From Zoroaster sp. YZ-2022 (lineage: Eukaryota > Echinodermata > Asteroidea > Forcipulatida > Zoroasteridae), in contig CM055820.1 of NCBI GenBank assembly GCA_029582265.1, positions 12,554,966-12,618,965 of the forward strand: 64,000 bases of DNA, in the 5' to 3' direction. Shown piece by piece: positions 36,201 to 51,200 of the stretch (positions within the stretch are counted from its first letter, which is position 1; every line of letters starts with the position of its first letter). The position numbers and the translations under genes are program-made. A model generated the notes under the pieces. It made no database searches. It was not told the origin of the DNA and worked only from the letters and a program-made list of their open reading frames with translations.

Positions 36201-39200
36201 GAAACCCCCTCTCCCCTTGTCCAATGTTGAGTTGAGTTGATATTTGAGTTGATATTTGAGTTGATATTTGAGTTGATATTTGAGTTGATATTTGAGTTGA
36301 TATTTGAGTTGATATTTGAGTTGATATTTGAGTTGATATTTGAGTTGATATTTGAGTTGATATTTGAGTTGATATTTGAGTTGATACTTTAGTTGATATT
36401 TCCAGAAGATGGTAATATAAATAACCAATTTATAATCTCTTCTTGGAGGAAGTGTGGTTCTTTTAACAACCGGTTATGAGGATAGGTCACAATGTTTCGT
36501 CAGGAGGATGACAGACAGATTTGTTTATTTATTTCATTTCTTTACCCAGGGTGTGCCAAAACGGTTAATTGATTTTCATTGGGGCCCTGCATATATGCAT
36601 ACAATTAAAACACATCAGAATACACATGAAAATAAGATGACGCTAAATTAACCCTAACTGCCAAGGCCCATTTGCTTACACATAACCTGAATCCTTCCTA
36701 ACTCCCTAGGCCCATTTGCTTACACATAACCTGAATCCTTCCTAACTCCCTAGGCCCATTTGCTTACACATAACCTGAATCCTTCCTAACTCCCTAGGCC
36801 CATTTGCTTACACATAACCTGAATCCTCCAAAATCCTTCAGTAGTAAAGCAAGCACATGACATGTATGCACACATGTGTTTCTAATCTGTGATACATGTA
36901 CATGGCCAGGGACCCTCCCTGCATGCATGGAGCAATAAACCGTGTCCACTGACCCAAGCACTGACCTTGCAATCACTACAACAAACATAGATGTACATGT
37001 ACCATGGAAAGGCAAGTATGCCTTATAACCTCAATCCTCCAAAATCCTTCACTTTAGCAAAGAGGATTTTGGAGGATTTGGGAAGGTTAGGGTTAAGCAA
37101 TTATACAACATCACTTAAGATATTAAATTATACTTAAACTTGAAATCTTTGGTTAAGCGAACACTAAGAAAATGATATGTGCATTTATGCACTGTTTAAA
37201 ATACTACAAACTCAAGGCAACACAAATTCAGAGCACAGTGTTTGAAACATCGAGAATTATCCTCACTACCAATTTTTATCAGAACCATATTTAGTCCAAG
37301 ACGAGATTATTACACATGGTGTTACCCGTAAACCTTTGTATCTTATCTACCATGCAAAGCTTCAAATCACATTTAAAAATAAATAAAAGAAATTGTGGTT
37401 GGCTCACAGTGTTGGAGTGAAGGCCGGGACCGCCAAGGCCAAGGCCACGATTATTATAATTATAAAACAGAATTTAATATTATAATTATAAAACAAAGTA
37501 AAATTTTAGTTTCTTTTAGTTTCTTTGTTGTTACTTGTGTACCAGCGATTTGTAAAGATGTGACTTGTTTTATAATAATAATAATCGTGGCCTTGGCCTT
37601 GAGGGTCCCGGCCTTGGTCTTGAGGGTCCCGGCCTTGGTCTTGAGGGTCCCGGCCTTGGTCTTGAGGGTCTTGGCCTTGAGGGTCCCGGCCTTGGTCTTG
37701 AGGGTCCCGGCCTTGGTCTTAAGTGTCCCGGCCTTCGCTCCAACACCGTTGGCTCATGTTGTCAAACTTCCCTGTAACATCAGAAAATCCCTGAAGAGTG
37801 CTAAGAAAGCCAACGAGAGCCACGTGGGGGAGATACGGGAACTGGAGAAGGAATTGGAAGCCATAGAGGCGAAACGTCTCGAGTACGAGGAGAGAATCGA
37901 AGAGGAGAGTCAGAGCCAAGGAAGGGATCTAGAACTTGAAGAGTCTCAGGTAATTCAACGGGATCTTATCACTAAGGCCAGAGTTTATTTAATTTTGGGG
38001 TAAATTGGGGGTGAATTTCTGATGCCTGACGATGAACTTGGTGACCCTGGATCAACCCGACTCTGCTGGATCAACCTGACAATCCTAGATTAACCTGACC
38101 CTGCTGAATCAACCTGACCATACTGTATCAACTTGGCTACCCTGGATCAACCTGACAATCCTAGATTAACCTGACCCTGCTGAATCAACCTGACCATACT
38201 GTATCAACTTGGCTACCCTGGATCAACCTGACAATCCTAGATTAACCTGACAATCCTAGATTAACCTGACAATCCTAGATTAACCTGACAATCCTAGATT
38301 AACCTGACCCTGCTGAATCAACCTGACCATACTATATCAACTTGGCTACCCTGGATCAACCTGACAATCCTAGATTAACCTGACAATCCTAGATTAACCT
38401 GACCCTGCTGAATCAACCTGACCATACTGTATCAACTTGGCTACCCTGGATCAACCTGACAATCCTAGATTAACCTGACAATCCTAGATTAACCTGACAA
38501 TCCTAGATTAACCTGACCCTGCTGAATCAACCTGACCATACTGTATCAACTTGGCTACCCTGGATCAACCTGACAATCCTAGATTAACCTGACAATCCTA
38601 GATTAACCTGACCCTGCTGAATCAACCTGACCATACTGTATCAACTTGGCTACCCTGGATCAACCTGACAATCCTAGATTAACCTGACAATCCTAGATTA
38701 ACCTGACAATCCTAGATTAACCTGACCCTGCTGAATCAACCTGACCATACTATATCAACTTGGCTACCCTGGATCAACCTGACAATCCTAGATTAACCCG
38801 ACCCTGCTGGATCAACCTGACAATCCTAGATTAACCTGACCCTGCTGAATCAACCTGACCATACTATATCAACTTGGCTACCCTGGATTAACCTGACAAT
38901 CCTAGATTAACTCGACCCTGCTGAATCAACCTGACCATACTCTATCAACTTGGCTACCCTGGATCAACCTGACAATCCTAGATTAACCTGACAATCCTAG
39001 ATTAACCTGACCCTGCTGAATCAACCTGACCATACTATATCAACTTGGCTACCCTGGATCAACCTGACAATCCTAGATTAACCTGACAATCCTAGATTAA
39101 CCTGACAACCCTAGATTAACCTGACCCTGCTGAATCAACCTGACCATACTGTATCAACTTGGCTACCCTGGATCAACCTGACAATCCTAGATTAACCTGA

Positions 39201-42200
39201 CCCTGCTGAATCAATCTGACCATACTATCTCAACTTGGCTACCCTGGATCAACCTGACAATCCTAGATTAACCTGACAATCCTAGATTAACCTGACCCTG
39301 CTGAATCAACCTGACCATACTATCTCAACTTGGATACCCTGGATCAACCTGACCCTGCTGAATCAACCTGACCCTGCTGAATCAACCTGACCATACTGTA
39401 TCAACTTGGCTACCCTGGATTAACCTGACAATCCTAGATTAACCCGACCCTGCTGGATCAACCTGACAATCCTAGATTAACCTGACCCTGCTGAATCAAC
39501 CTGACCATACTATATCAACTTGGCTACCCTGGATTAACCTGACAATCCTAGATTAACCCGACCCTGCTGGATCAACCTGACAATCCTAGATTAACCCGAC
39601 CCTGCTGAATCAACCTGACCATACTATATCAACTTGGCTACCCTGGATTAACCTGACAATCCTAGATTAACTCGACCCTGCTGAATCAACCTGACCATAC
39701 TATATCAACTTGGCTACCCTGGATCAACCTGACAATCCTAGATTAACCTGACAATCCTAGATTAACCTGACAATCCTAGATTAACCTGACCCTGCTGAAT
39801 CAACCGGACCATACTATATCAACTTGGCTACCCTGGATCAACCTGACAATCCTAGATTAACCTGACAATCCTAGATTAACCTGACCCTGCTGAATCAACC
39901 TGACCATACTATATCAACTTGGCTACCCTGGATTAACCTGACAATCCTAGATTAACTCGACCCTGCTGAATCAACCTGACCATACTGTATCAACTTGGCT
40001 ACCCTGGATTAACCTGACAATCCTAGATTAACCTGACCCTGCTGAATCAACCTGACCATACTATATCAACTTGGCTACCCTGGATCAACCTGACAATCCT
40101 AGATTAACCTGACAATCCTAGATTAACCTGACAATCCTAGATTAACCTGACCCTGCTGAATCAACCTGACCATACTATATCAACTTGGCTACCCTGGATC
40201 AACCTGACAATCCTAGATTAACCTGACAATCCTAGATTAACCTGACAATCCTAGATTAACTCGACCCTGCTGAATCAACCTGACCATACTATATCAACTT
40301 GGCTACCCTGGATCAACCTGACAATCCTAGATTAACCTGACAATCCTAGATTAACCTGACCCTGCTGAATCAACCTGATCATACTGTATCAACTTGGCTA
40401 CCCTGGATCAACCTGACAATCCTAGATTAACCTGACAATCCTAGATTAACCTGACCCTGCTGAATCAACCTGACCATACTATATCAACTTGGCTACCCTG
40501 GATCAACCTGACAATCCTAGATTAACCTGACCCTGCTGAATCAACCTGACCATACTATATCAACTTGGCTACCCTGGATTAACCTGACAATCCTAGATTA
40601 ACCCGACAATCCTAGATTAACCCGACAATCCTAGATTAACCTGACCCTGCTGAATCAACCTGACCATACTATATCAACTTGGCTACCCTGGATCAACCTG
40701 ACAATCCTAGATTAACCTGACCCTGCTGAATCAACCTGACCATACTATATCAACTTGGCTACCCTGGATCAACCTGACAATCCTAGATTAACCTGACAAT
40801 CCTAGATTAACCTGACAATCCTAGATTAACCTGACCCTGCTGAATCAACCTGACCATACTGTATCAACTTGGCTACCCTGGATTAACCTGACAATCCTAG
40901 ATTAACTCGACCCTGCTGGATCAACCTGACAATCCTAGATTAACCCGACCCTGCTGGATCAACCTGTCGTACATAGATTAAATTAAATTAATTTAATGAA
41001 TAATTTAATATAATAACTTGAATTATGGACCCGCTGCCCAAATATCTTTAGGAAGAAATTTAAAATCGTTGCCGCAAAATCACAATTTCCGAAGGTAAAA
41101 AAACACTCGGGTAGCACAACGGGTATATTTTGACTTCGCGTGCATCCAGTGTATACACACGTGTCTGTACTGTGTACATATAGTGTACATGTATTAAATT
41201 TACCTTGCCACGACATGCCGTAACTTGCTTCCCCGGCCTCCTGACCTGCACATTTTCATGTGGTACAAAAAAAACGTCTGGTTGCCACTCAATGAGCCAG
41301 GAAGCATCGGTGCCATCTGTGTACAGACTAAAAATAAATCAACACTCGAATAGGAGAATGCCCAAGAGCACCTTCAATCAGAGTTTAAAAAAAAAAAAAT
41401 TTTTCGTTACATATATTTGAAGAGCAAATTTTGAATTTTTGATTAACAGATTGTGACTCTTGTGTAACATTCAGACTAGGGCTGTTCCGAATAACCGAAT
41501 ATTAAAATATTTGATGGATGGTTCGAACATTCGGTTGTTTTTTTCTAGTTCGAATATTTGAAGAAAAAATGCAGCTTCCGCAGAAAATAAAGTTTACTTT
41601 TTTTTTCTTATTGGAGTTTCCATCATTATCTCCCCCCGCCCCCCCCCCCCATCATCCTCTCGTCTACATTTGCAAGCCCATCTTATTCACAATGTTATTT
41701 GCATGGTGTGGGACAGGCTATGTCAGTCCTTATCTGTCGTGCGTGCTCGTTGTATCACCTGGCGCAATTACAAGCTTTTGAATATCGAATATTCGATCAA
41801 AATCAAAATCAAAATCCGAATATTCGGTTACCAAATTATTCGAAAACGCACAGCCCTAATTCAGATATAAAAACATTTTCACGGTGATTGGTACCTTGAT
41901 CAACATAAAGCAAATTTTTTGGGGAAAAAATTGATTATTGTAATTAGGTATATACCAATGTTGTGCCTAATAAAATTACTAATAACAGCTACTTATATGG
42001 ATAATATCAATTGTAGGTGGAGGAGTATCACCATCTGAAGAAAGAGGCGGGTATCCGAGCATCTCAGCTTCATCAGGAATTGGACAAGATGAATCGCGAC
42101 CAGAAATCCGATCAGGATCGTCTTGAGAATGAGAGGCATCGTAAGAGTGAACTTCAGGCTAAGATCAGACAGAAAGAACATGAAAGGTGAGTTATGTCTC

Positions 42201-45200
42201 AATACCTTCCACCCCACTCCCATCTCCCCATCTCCCCGTCTCCCCATCTCACTCCGTACTCACTGAACTAGACAAGATGAATCAAGACCAGAAATAAAAT
42301 CGGGATCGTCTTGAGAATGAGAGACATCGTGAGAGTGAACTACAGGCCAAGATCAGACATAAAGAACATGAAAGGTGAGTTATGTCTCAATAATATCCCT
42401 CCCTTCCCCATCTCATTCCATACTCACTGAACTAGACAAGATGAATTAAGACCAGAAATCCGATCAGGATCTTCTTGAGAATGAGACATCGTAAGAGTGA
42501 ACTCCAGGCTAAGATAAGACGGAAAGAACATGAAAGGTGAGTTACGTCTCAGAACCTCCAACCCCTCACCTCCCTTTTAGTTGAATAGCAAGCATGAATT
42601 ATCATAAAATTCTTGCTATAATCAATTAAAATCCTAACTATAATAATAACTACTGATCAGTAATGAGAAATAAATTATTATGTTTTTCCTCCAGGGAGGA
42701 AAACCAGAAGAGATTGGAAAAGCTGAATGAATATATCAGGTATGAATGAAATAATATTTTAAGCTTCTATTGCATGTTTAATAAATACTACACTGTCAGT
42801 GCGCCAATAAAGTACATGTATTATGCATCTCTTTGCATTAGCTAAGTCACTTCCTGTGGTCGCATCTAGTTTTTGATTCCCCTGTATACCCACAATCTAG
42901 TCCTGGAACTGGCATCTTGTCCTGGAACTGGCATGTAGTCCTGGAACTGGCATATAGTCCTGGAACTGGCATCTTGTCCTGGAACTGGCATCTTGTCCTG
43001 GAACTGGCATCTAGTCCTGGAACTGGCATCTTGTCCTGGAACTGGCATCTTGTCCTGGAACTGGCATCTTGTCCTGGAACTAGCAAGCTGCATCGAGTGC
43101 TTTGGTTGCTCTGTGTACTATATGAACACTGTTTTATTTACAATATACATGCAAAAGTATTGTAAGTTGAATATTTGGACACCCTGTTTTTCAAAGAACA
43201 ACAACTTTGGACGCCATATTTCCAACTCCTGGCTAATACTGTGACGCCAAGGCAGGGTAGCCAAACACGTTACCATGCTCATTGTGCATGCGTGCATTAC
43301 TACAATAACATTGACTCGGTTATCCCAGGCTGACACACTTAGTGTAGGTAATATTAAATTGAATCTATCAGCAATAGCACAGATGCAAAAAATAGTCGAC
43401 TCTACCGAAGAGACCCACTTGATATCCTCTTTTTATTTCCTTCGTGATCAGGACCAGTGAACAGGCCATCAAAGAGCAACAACGCCTGCGAGACTCGCTC
43501 GAGTCTGACGTTGCGGGCGCCAACGAACGCATCAGCAACATCAACACTGAGCTGACCAATATCGTGGATCAACTCGGGGAGGCCAAGGTGGACAAACATG
43601 AGAATGCGCGTAGCCACAAGAAAGCAGAGCTGATCGATAATCTGAAGAGATTGTTCAGTGGAGTGGTAAGTATTCAATCAAATTCCTGAGACACTTAAAA
43701 AAATTCTCCCCCCCTCCCACCAGAAATATTATATTTTGTTTTTAGTTATTCAAGAATTTGCGTACATAACGTAGCTCAAATCACCAGATGTGACCACACA
43801 TCCTTCAGACATGATAAGCTACAGCTCTACTTAACACCTTGTATGGGCAGATAATGCTAGTTTCTCACCGCATTTAACCCTGGATTGTACATCACTGTTT
43901 TAGAAAAAAATGGGACCTTCATATCAGGTGTGATTTGTCCGGATTTTTGGATTTTTACAAATCACAATGTTATGATCCTCCGGATTTTAAAGATTTAAGC
44001 AATAAAGGAAAGCAAAGCAAATGCTCAGAACTATAGATTTCACCCCAGCGCTGTTCACAACAGCAGCCCCAATACCCCTAGCAAAATTTACGTGGATTTT
44101 TCAAAACTGCCCAATCACACCCCATGCATATGTGTTAGTTTTTGATACTGGAGAGATTTTTGGAAAAAATGTTTGTGTACAAATAAAAAAAATAATGGAG
44201 ACTATTATGGCTCAGTTTTCTTGTGTTGTGTTATCTTACATATCAGTCTGATAAATAAAATAATATATTTAGGCTGTGATTTATCAAAGCATTTTTATTC
44301 ATGTTTTATCTGTATTTTTATCTGAAAAAAAGACACAAAAATGTGACATTTTTAAATGATCAAAATCAATCCCATTAACTGAGAGCACTACTACCTGAAA
44401 TTTACTTGTCCTTGTTTTAATATAATGACCTGGCTATGACCCTCTTCAACTGACCCCTAAAGTGAAAATTATTTGTAACTATGTTCCCAAACCATATCAA
44501 TAAGATCTTACTAACGATCGTAACTCTTGGTGTCTTTCTATGTTACGACGCTTATGTGATCGACTAATACTGGAAACGAATTTATAATCAACAGTAATAT
44601 TTTTCATTAAAAGATTATGTTTCAAGAGAACACTTTGTAACACTTTGAGTGTTTAATGTTTTAATTAATTACGAAAAATGCAAAATCACTTGTGAGTCCT
44701 AGTTCCGTGTCCATTTTGTTACGATCGTAAGACATGCCGCCGCCTGATTTGTTTCGATGGTTTCCGCGAACGCATACACACAGATGACGACAACCAATGT
44801 TCCTGTATATAGTCCGTATAATAATCAGATTGCATGTCCTGGGACTAAGATAAAGGCCGTGACATTGTTGTCGCCCGCCGGGCAAGCTGTGTTACGTCTG
44901 CTGATGACACTTAAACCCAAATAAAATCGCCTCTAAATTACATCGTGATGTTTGGCCATCGGACTTTTGTGTTTGTTGATACATAAAGCCAAGATACTAT
45001 TTAATATATTTGTCATAAAATTTGCCCTCTATGATGTCGTAAAATTTGTTTGAAGTCGATTTTTTATTGTATGAAAGGCTGCCAATGCTGAAGTGTTCCG
45101 CGTCCATTTTGTTACGATCGTCAGACACGTGCAGCGCTATGCTCGTCTGGATTTGTTTCGATGGTTTCCGGCGGAATGTACATACACACAGATAACGACT

Positions 45201-48200
45201 ACCAATGTTCCTGTATAGGCCGTATAATAATCAGATTGCGCAATGAAGATAAAGGTTGCGACATTGTTGTCGTCCATTCGGGTAAGCTGTGTTACGTACG
45301 TAAACGAGGCTTAACCTTAACGTTATTAACGATGCTAAATTACATCGTGATGTTTGGCCATCGGGCTTTGGTGTTTGTTGATACATAAAGCCAAGATACT
45401 ATTTAATATATTTGTCATAAAATTTGCCCTCTATGATGTCGTAAAATTTGTTTGAAGTCGATTTTTTATTGTATGAAAGGCTGCCAATGCTGAAGTGTTC
45501 CGCGTCCATTTTGTTACGATCGTCAGACACGCAGCGCTATGCTCGCCTGGATTTGTTTCGATGGTTTCCGCGGAATGTACATACACACAGATAACGACTA
45601 CCAATGTTCCTGTATAGGCCGTATAATAATCAGATTGCGCAATGAAGATAAAGGTTGCGACATTGTTGTCGTCCATTCGGGTAAGCTGTGTTACGTACGT
45701 AAACGAGGCTTAACCTTAACGTTATTAACGATGCTAAATTACATCGTGATGTTTGGCCATCGGGCTTTGGTGTTTGTTGATACATAAAGCCAAGATACTA
45801 TTTAATATATTTGTCATAAAATTTGCCCTCTATGATGTCGTAAAATTTGTTTGAAGTCGATTTTTTATTGTACGAAAGGCTGCCAATGCTGAAGTGTTCC
45901 GCGTCCATTTTGTTACGATCGTCAGACACGCAGCGCTATGCTCGCCTGGATTTGTTTCGATGGTTTCCGCGGAATGTACATACACACAGATAACGACTAC
46001 CAATGTTCCTGTATAGGCCGATAATAATCAGATTGCGCAATGAAGATAAAGGTTGTGACATTGTTGTCGCCCATTCGGTAAGCTGTGTTACGACGTAAAA
46101 CGAGGCTTAACCTTAACGTTATTAACGATGCTAAATTACATCGTGATGTTTGGCCATCGGGCTTTGGTGTTTGTTGATACATAAAGCCAAGATACTATTT
46201 AATATATTTGTCATAAAATTTGTCCTCTATGATGTCGTAAAATTTGTTTGAAGTTGATTTTTTTATTGTACAAAAGGCTGCCAATGCTGAAGTGTTCCGC
46301 GTCCATTTTGTTACGATCGTCAGACACGTGCAGCGCTATGCTCGTCTGGATTTGTTTCGATGGTTTCTGGCGCAATGTACATACACACAGATAACGACTA
46401 CCAATGTTCCTGTATAGGCCGTATAATAATCAGATTGCGCAATGAAGATAAAGGTTGCGACATTGTTGTCGTCCATTCGGGTAAGCTGTGTTACGTACGT
46501 AAACGAGGATTAACCTTAACGTTATTAACGACGCTAAATTACATCGTGATGTTTGGCCATCGGGCTTTGGTGTTTGTTGATACATAAAGCCACGATATTA
46601 TTTAATATATTTATCATAAACTTTGTCCTCTATGATGACTGCCAATGCTGGATTGTACCGTGTCTTAATGTTACAAATGTTAATTCTCAAACATAAACTT
46701 TCAAAATTTGAGCGCAGCTCTTGGCAGAATTGAATTGGCTGAATTAATTTAGAATTGAATGGAGTTGAACTGAATAAGATTGAATAGTAAAATGAAAAAA
46801 ATGCCTTGGATTAGATAATTTCATTGTTGTTTTCCGGTTCGGTGTCCTTGTTACAAACGTTAAATAAAAGGATTAACAACATTTTTTGGATCAAAATTGG
46901 ATTTGGATAACAGTCATTAAACATTGTGATTGTCATAAACAAACTTTCCCTTTAAAATATAGAAGATTGCTATTGTAAAACTATCTGGATAAAAACTTTT
47001 GTTATTTATAATATGTGGTGTAAACGTATGTAACGGTGTCCTTTTTACTCACTCATGTAACTCAAACTGAAAAAACATCAGAATATTTTTCTTGTTTGTA
47101 CCTTGACTGCTCATAGTGAGACATGTACCTACATGATACAAAGTCAAAGGAAACTTACCCTTTGTGTGATACCATACACCTGAAAGACACTATGTTACAT
47201 ACGTTAGAGATGCAACTACATAAGTTTGAATGCTAAAAAAGTGGACTTCCTCATGATGAACTATCTTTACCCCTTTAAAGTAGCTTGCTTGAGGGATAAA
47301 CATTGAAATAAAAGTGTCTGCATTATTCCTGACAGTTATTCATTTTTTACCATGTGTGTCACACTTTCTTCACCTAGTATTGTATATACACACATATGTG
47401 TCACAAGCAAACATTTACCCTTCTACACATGGAGGCCACTCCGATCCACTAAATTTTCAATATGTTTTTCACCAACATTTAGTACATTCAAGCCTGCTGT
47501 CCTTTCCAAGTAATCTAACAAAATCAACTGTGTGCCACCCAAGGCCACTGTAAATGTTTGAACATACATGTATTAGTATGGCCTGCAATGTATGAATGGG
47601 AGACCACTTTACCTTGTAATCTCAGTGGTGTGTCAGTGCACAGAAGGGTAACCATAGGAGGCCACTGGCAACAGCTAATGGCTTGAAGTGGCCTGAATGG
47701 GTTGTTTCAAAAATTGACATTCTGGAGAATAGGTTTTACGTTCTATTTTCTAATTACCATTTTATTCAGATGTTCAGTTTTGAATTGTTCGTCAAAACTT
47801 GACTTTGTGTCTGTAATCCAAATACAAAGTAGCTATAATAAATAAGATTGATGTAGACGACACTTGACGGTCAAGAGCTACTTTAGTGATTATGTATTCA
47901 ATTATTTGAAATATCAGTTTTGTTCGTAAAAGATGGATGTTTTGAGTAATATGCTAATAATATTTGAAACATTTCCAAAGGATTTATGTGACAATTGGTA
48001 CTTAATAAATGTATTTTTTACCCCCAGTATGGCCGATTGATAGACCTCTGTGAGCCGACCAACAAGAAATACCAGATCGCAATCACCAAGGTCCTGGGCA
48101 AGAACATGGATGCTATCATCGTAGACTCCCAGAAGACGGCCAGAGATTGCATCCAGTACATGAAGGAGCAACGCTCCGACCCGGAAACATTCTTGCCTCT

Positions 48201-51200
48201 TGACTTCATCGAGGTCAGGCCGACGAACGACAGACTCAGGTATGAGTCTGCATTGTTTGATGTTTTTTTTTTACTGTTGTATACTACTCAAAACAATTTA
48301 GGGAACACAGAAATAATCTCAGTTAAAGCAAGATCATTTATTTCAGATAAACACAATGTTTCACAGAATTGATGAGAAACAACTGCACAATGAAACGGAT
48401 GATAAAGCATGCATGTAGTGATTACACATTTCATGACATGACTACTGAAAGAGAGAGGGGGTTGCAAATGAAAATCCCGGTTCATGGAACATTTCAAACC
48501 TATTTGATGTTAAAAATCTGGTGTTCCCTAAATTGTTTTGAGTAGTATATTTATAATTCAGGCAGGGGTGGATCCAGAATGGTAACAAAGAAGAGCACAT
48601 TGTTAAAAAAAGTGGCTTGCAACCTGTGCCCAATTTCATAGAGTTGCTAAGCAAATATTGTTGCTAAGCAATATAAAACAGACTACCAGCCAAAATGCTT
48701 ACATTTTGTATGAAAGTTTGGCTGGTAACCCAAAACAAATCCGCTAAGCAAATATTGTTGCTAAGCAATATAAAACAGACTACCAGCCAAAATGCTTACA
48801 TTTTGTATGAAAGTTTGGCTGGTAACCCAAAACAAATCCGCTAAGCAAATATTGTTGCTAAGCAATATAAAACACTACCAGCCAAAATGCTTACATTTTG
48901 TATGAAAGTTTGGCTGGTAACCAAAGAAATCCGCTAAGCAAATATTGTTGCTAAGCAATATAAAACACTACCAGCCAAAATGCTTACATTTTGTATGAAA
49001 GTTTAGCTGGTAACCAAAGAAATCCGCTAAGCAAATTTTTCTGGTAAGCAATTTTATCTGCTAAGGAGGTCTAGGGAATTGGGGGGTGGGAGTGATCACA
49101 TTAGTGGGGGGCACATTAGATGTGATCTAGAAACATTCTTGCCATTAGACATTATGAAGAAGTGGGCAATGCCTTTGTGTGTTTGTGGATTATTGTGGGA
49201 ACCACTCCACGTGAAGGAGATGTGGCTTATGTTAACATGATGTAGGTCTGTGCCGGGTACCTGGGTATCCGGATACCCGACCGAAACTGTCATAGCCCGG
49301 TTCCATTTTACGGTTCCAATTACCCGTAAGCGACTTGAAAATTTCGACTGAACATGTAAGCCACACAAACAGAAATCTCAGATTTTTGGGGATACTGTGC
49401 GTTGTTTTTAATATTGACAAAATTATTACAGTGTTATTTTATACATACGGAAGTATTTGTGTGATTTTACAAAATTGTTTATGGGTAACCCGGGTAACCC
49501 GGGTATCCGAAGATTTCCAATTTCGGGTATCTGGTTCCTGCATTTTTGGGGAAACTACGCGTTGTTTTTAATATAGAGGCGGGAAATTATTACAGTGGCA
49601 CATTTATTATGACTCTAATTAAACAAGAGAAACTACGCGTTGTTTTTAATATAGAGGCGGGAAATTATTATAGTGGCACATTTATTATGACTCTAATTAA
49701 ACAAGAGAAACTACGCGTTGTTTTTAATATAGAGGTGGGAAATTATTACAGTGGCACATTTATTATGACTCTAATTAAACAAGAGAAACTACGTGTTGTT
49801 TTTAATATAGAGGCGGGAAATTATTACAGTGGCACATTTATTATGACTCTAATTAAACAAGAGAAACTACGCGTTGTTTTTAATATAGAGGCGGGAAATT
49901 ATTACAGTGGCACATTTATTATGACTCTAATTAAACAAGAGAAACTACGCGTTGTTTTTAATATAGAGGCGGGAAATTATTACAGTGGCACATTTATTAT
50001 GACTCTAATTAAACAGGAGAAACTACGCGTTGTTTTTAATATAGAGGCGGGAAATTATTACAGTGGCACATTTATTATGACTCTAATTAAACAAGAGAAA
50101 CTACGTTGTTTTTAATATAGAGGCGGAAATTATTACAGTGGCACATTTATTATGACTCTAATTAAACAAGAGAAACTACTGGCGTTGTTTTTAATATAGA
50201 GGCGGGAAATTATTACAGTGGCACATTTATTATGACTCTAATTAAACAAGAGAAACTACGCGTTGTTTTTAATATAGAGGCGGGAAATTATTACAGTGGC
50301 ACATTTATTATGACTCTAATTAAACAAGAGAAACTACGCGTTGTTTTTAATATAGAGGCGGGAAATTATTACAGTGGCACATTTATTATGACTCTAATTA
50401 AACAAGAGAAACTACGTTGTTTTTAATATAGAGGCGGGAAATTATCACAGTGGCACATTTATTATGACTCTAATTAAACAAGAGAAACTACGTGTTGTTT
50501 TTAATATAGAGGCGGGAAATTATTACAGTGGCACATTTATTATGACTCTAATTAAACAAGAGAAACTACGCGTTGTTTTTAATATAGAGGCGGGAAATTA
50601 TTACGGTGGCACATTTTTTTGACTCTAATAAAACAAGAGATATTTGTGTTATTTTATACATTCGGGAGTATTTATGTGTTTTTACAAAATTGTTTTCGGG
50701 TACCTGGGTATCTGAAGAGTTCCAATTTCGGGTATCCGGTTCCCAAAATAACCCAAAACGCACAGCCTTAATACCTGGTTCAATACCTGGTTCCTTTTTA
50801 TCGGTTTGGGTACCCAAAATCCACTTTTTAAAATCTGATCTAACATTTCAGAAAGCAAATGCCAGTCTTTGTTGAACACTTACCGATCTTCCATGTTTAT
50901 AATAAGGTTGCGTGCTGAGGGGAAATCTGTTATTTCCCCATTTGTATACAGGTAGCCAGGAACCGGACCAAGCTGTGTATCCACTTTCAAAATTACCCGT
51001 GGATTCACATCACTAAAAGTGATGTCAAACTTTCCAAATGGATAGTGATCTTTAGTTATATTCATTCATGGATGCAATGTTAATACAGAAAATGGGAGCC
51101 ATTACCGTAATTTCCTGCGTATAAGACGCTCGGTGTATAAGGCGCATTACCCCAGAATCGGGGGAATGTGATTAAAGTGTCAACGTACAAGGCGCACCGC

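Noticed and set aside
36156..36428. 90-residue KYQL-repeat open frame
   Set aside because: It is a 12-bp minisatellite read in frame; no conserved flanking coding sequence.
37395..38003. 202-residue independent gene
   Set aside because: It is a chimera of the hAT MITE, SMC1A exon 7 and intron sequence after the donor.
42265..42536. Mutually exclusive alternative exons of SMC1A
   Set aside because: Both copies lack an acceptor and the 5' third of the exon and have in-frame stops, so they cannot replace exon 8.
42898..43083. CRISPR-like regularly spaced repeats (also 16936-17185 and 38038-40975)
   Set aside because: These are head-to-tail minisatellites without unique spacers, in an animal intron.
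49546..50115. 189-residue repeat protein
   Set aside because: It arises from a 78-bp tandem array; there is no start context, domain or splice signals, and it lies in a sense-strand intron of SMC1A.
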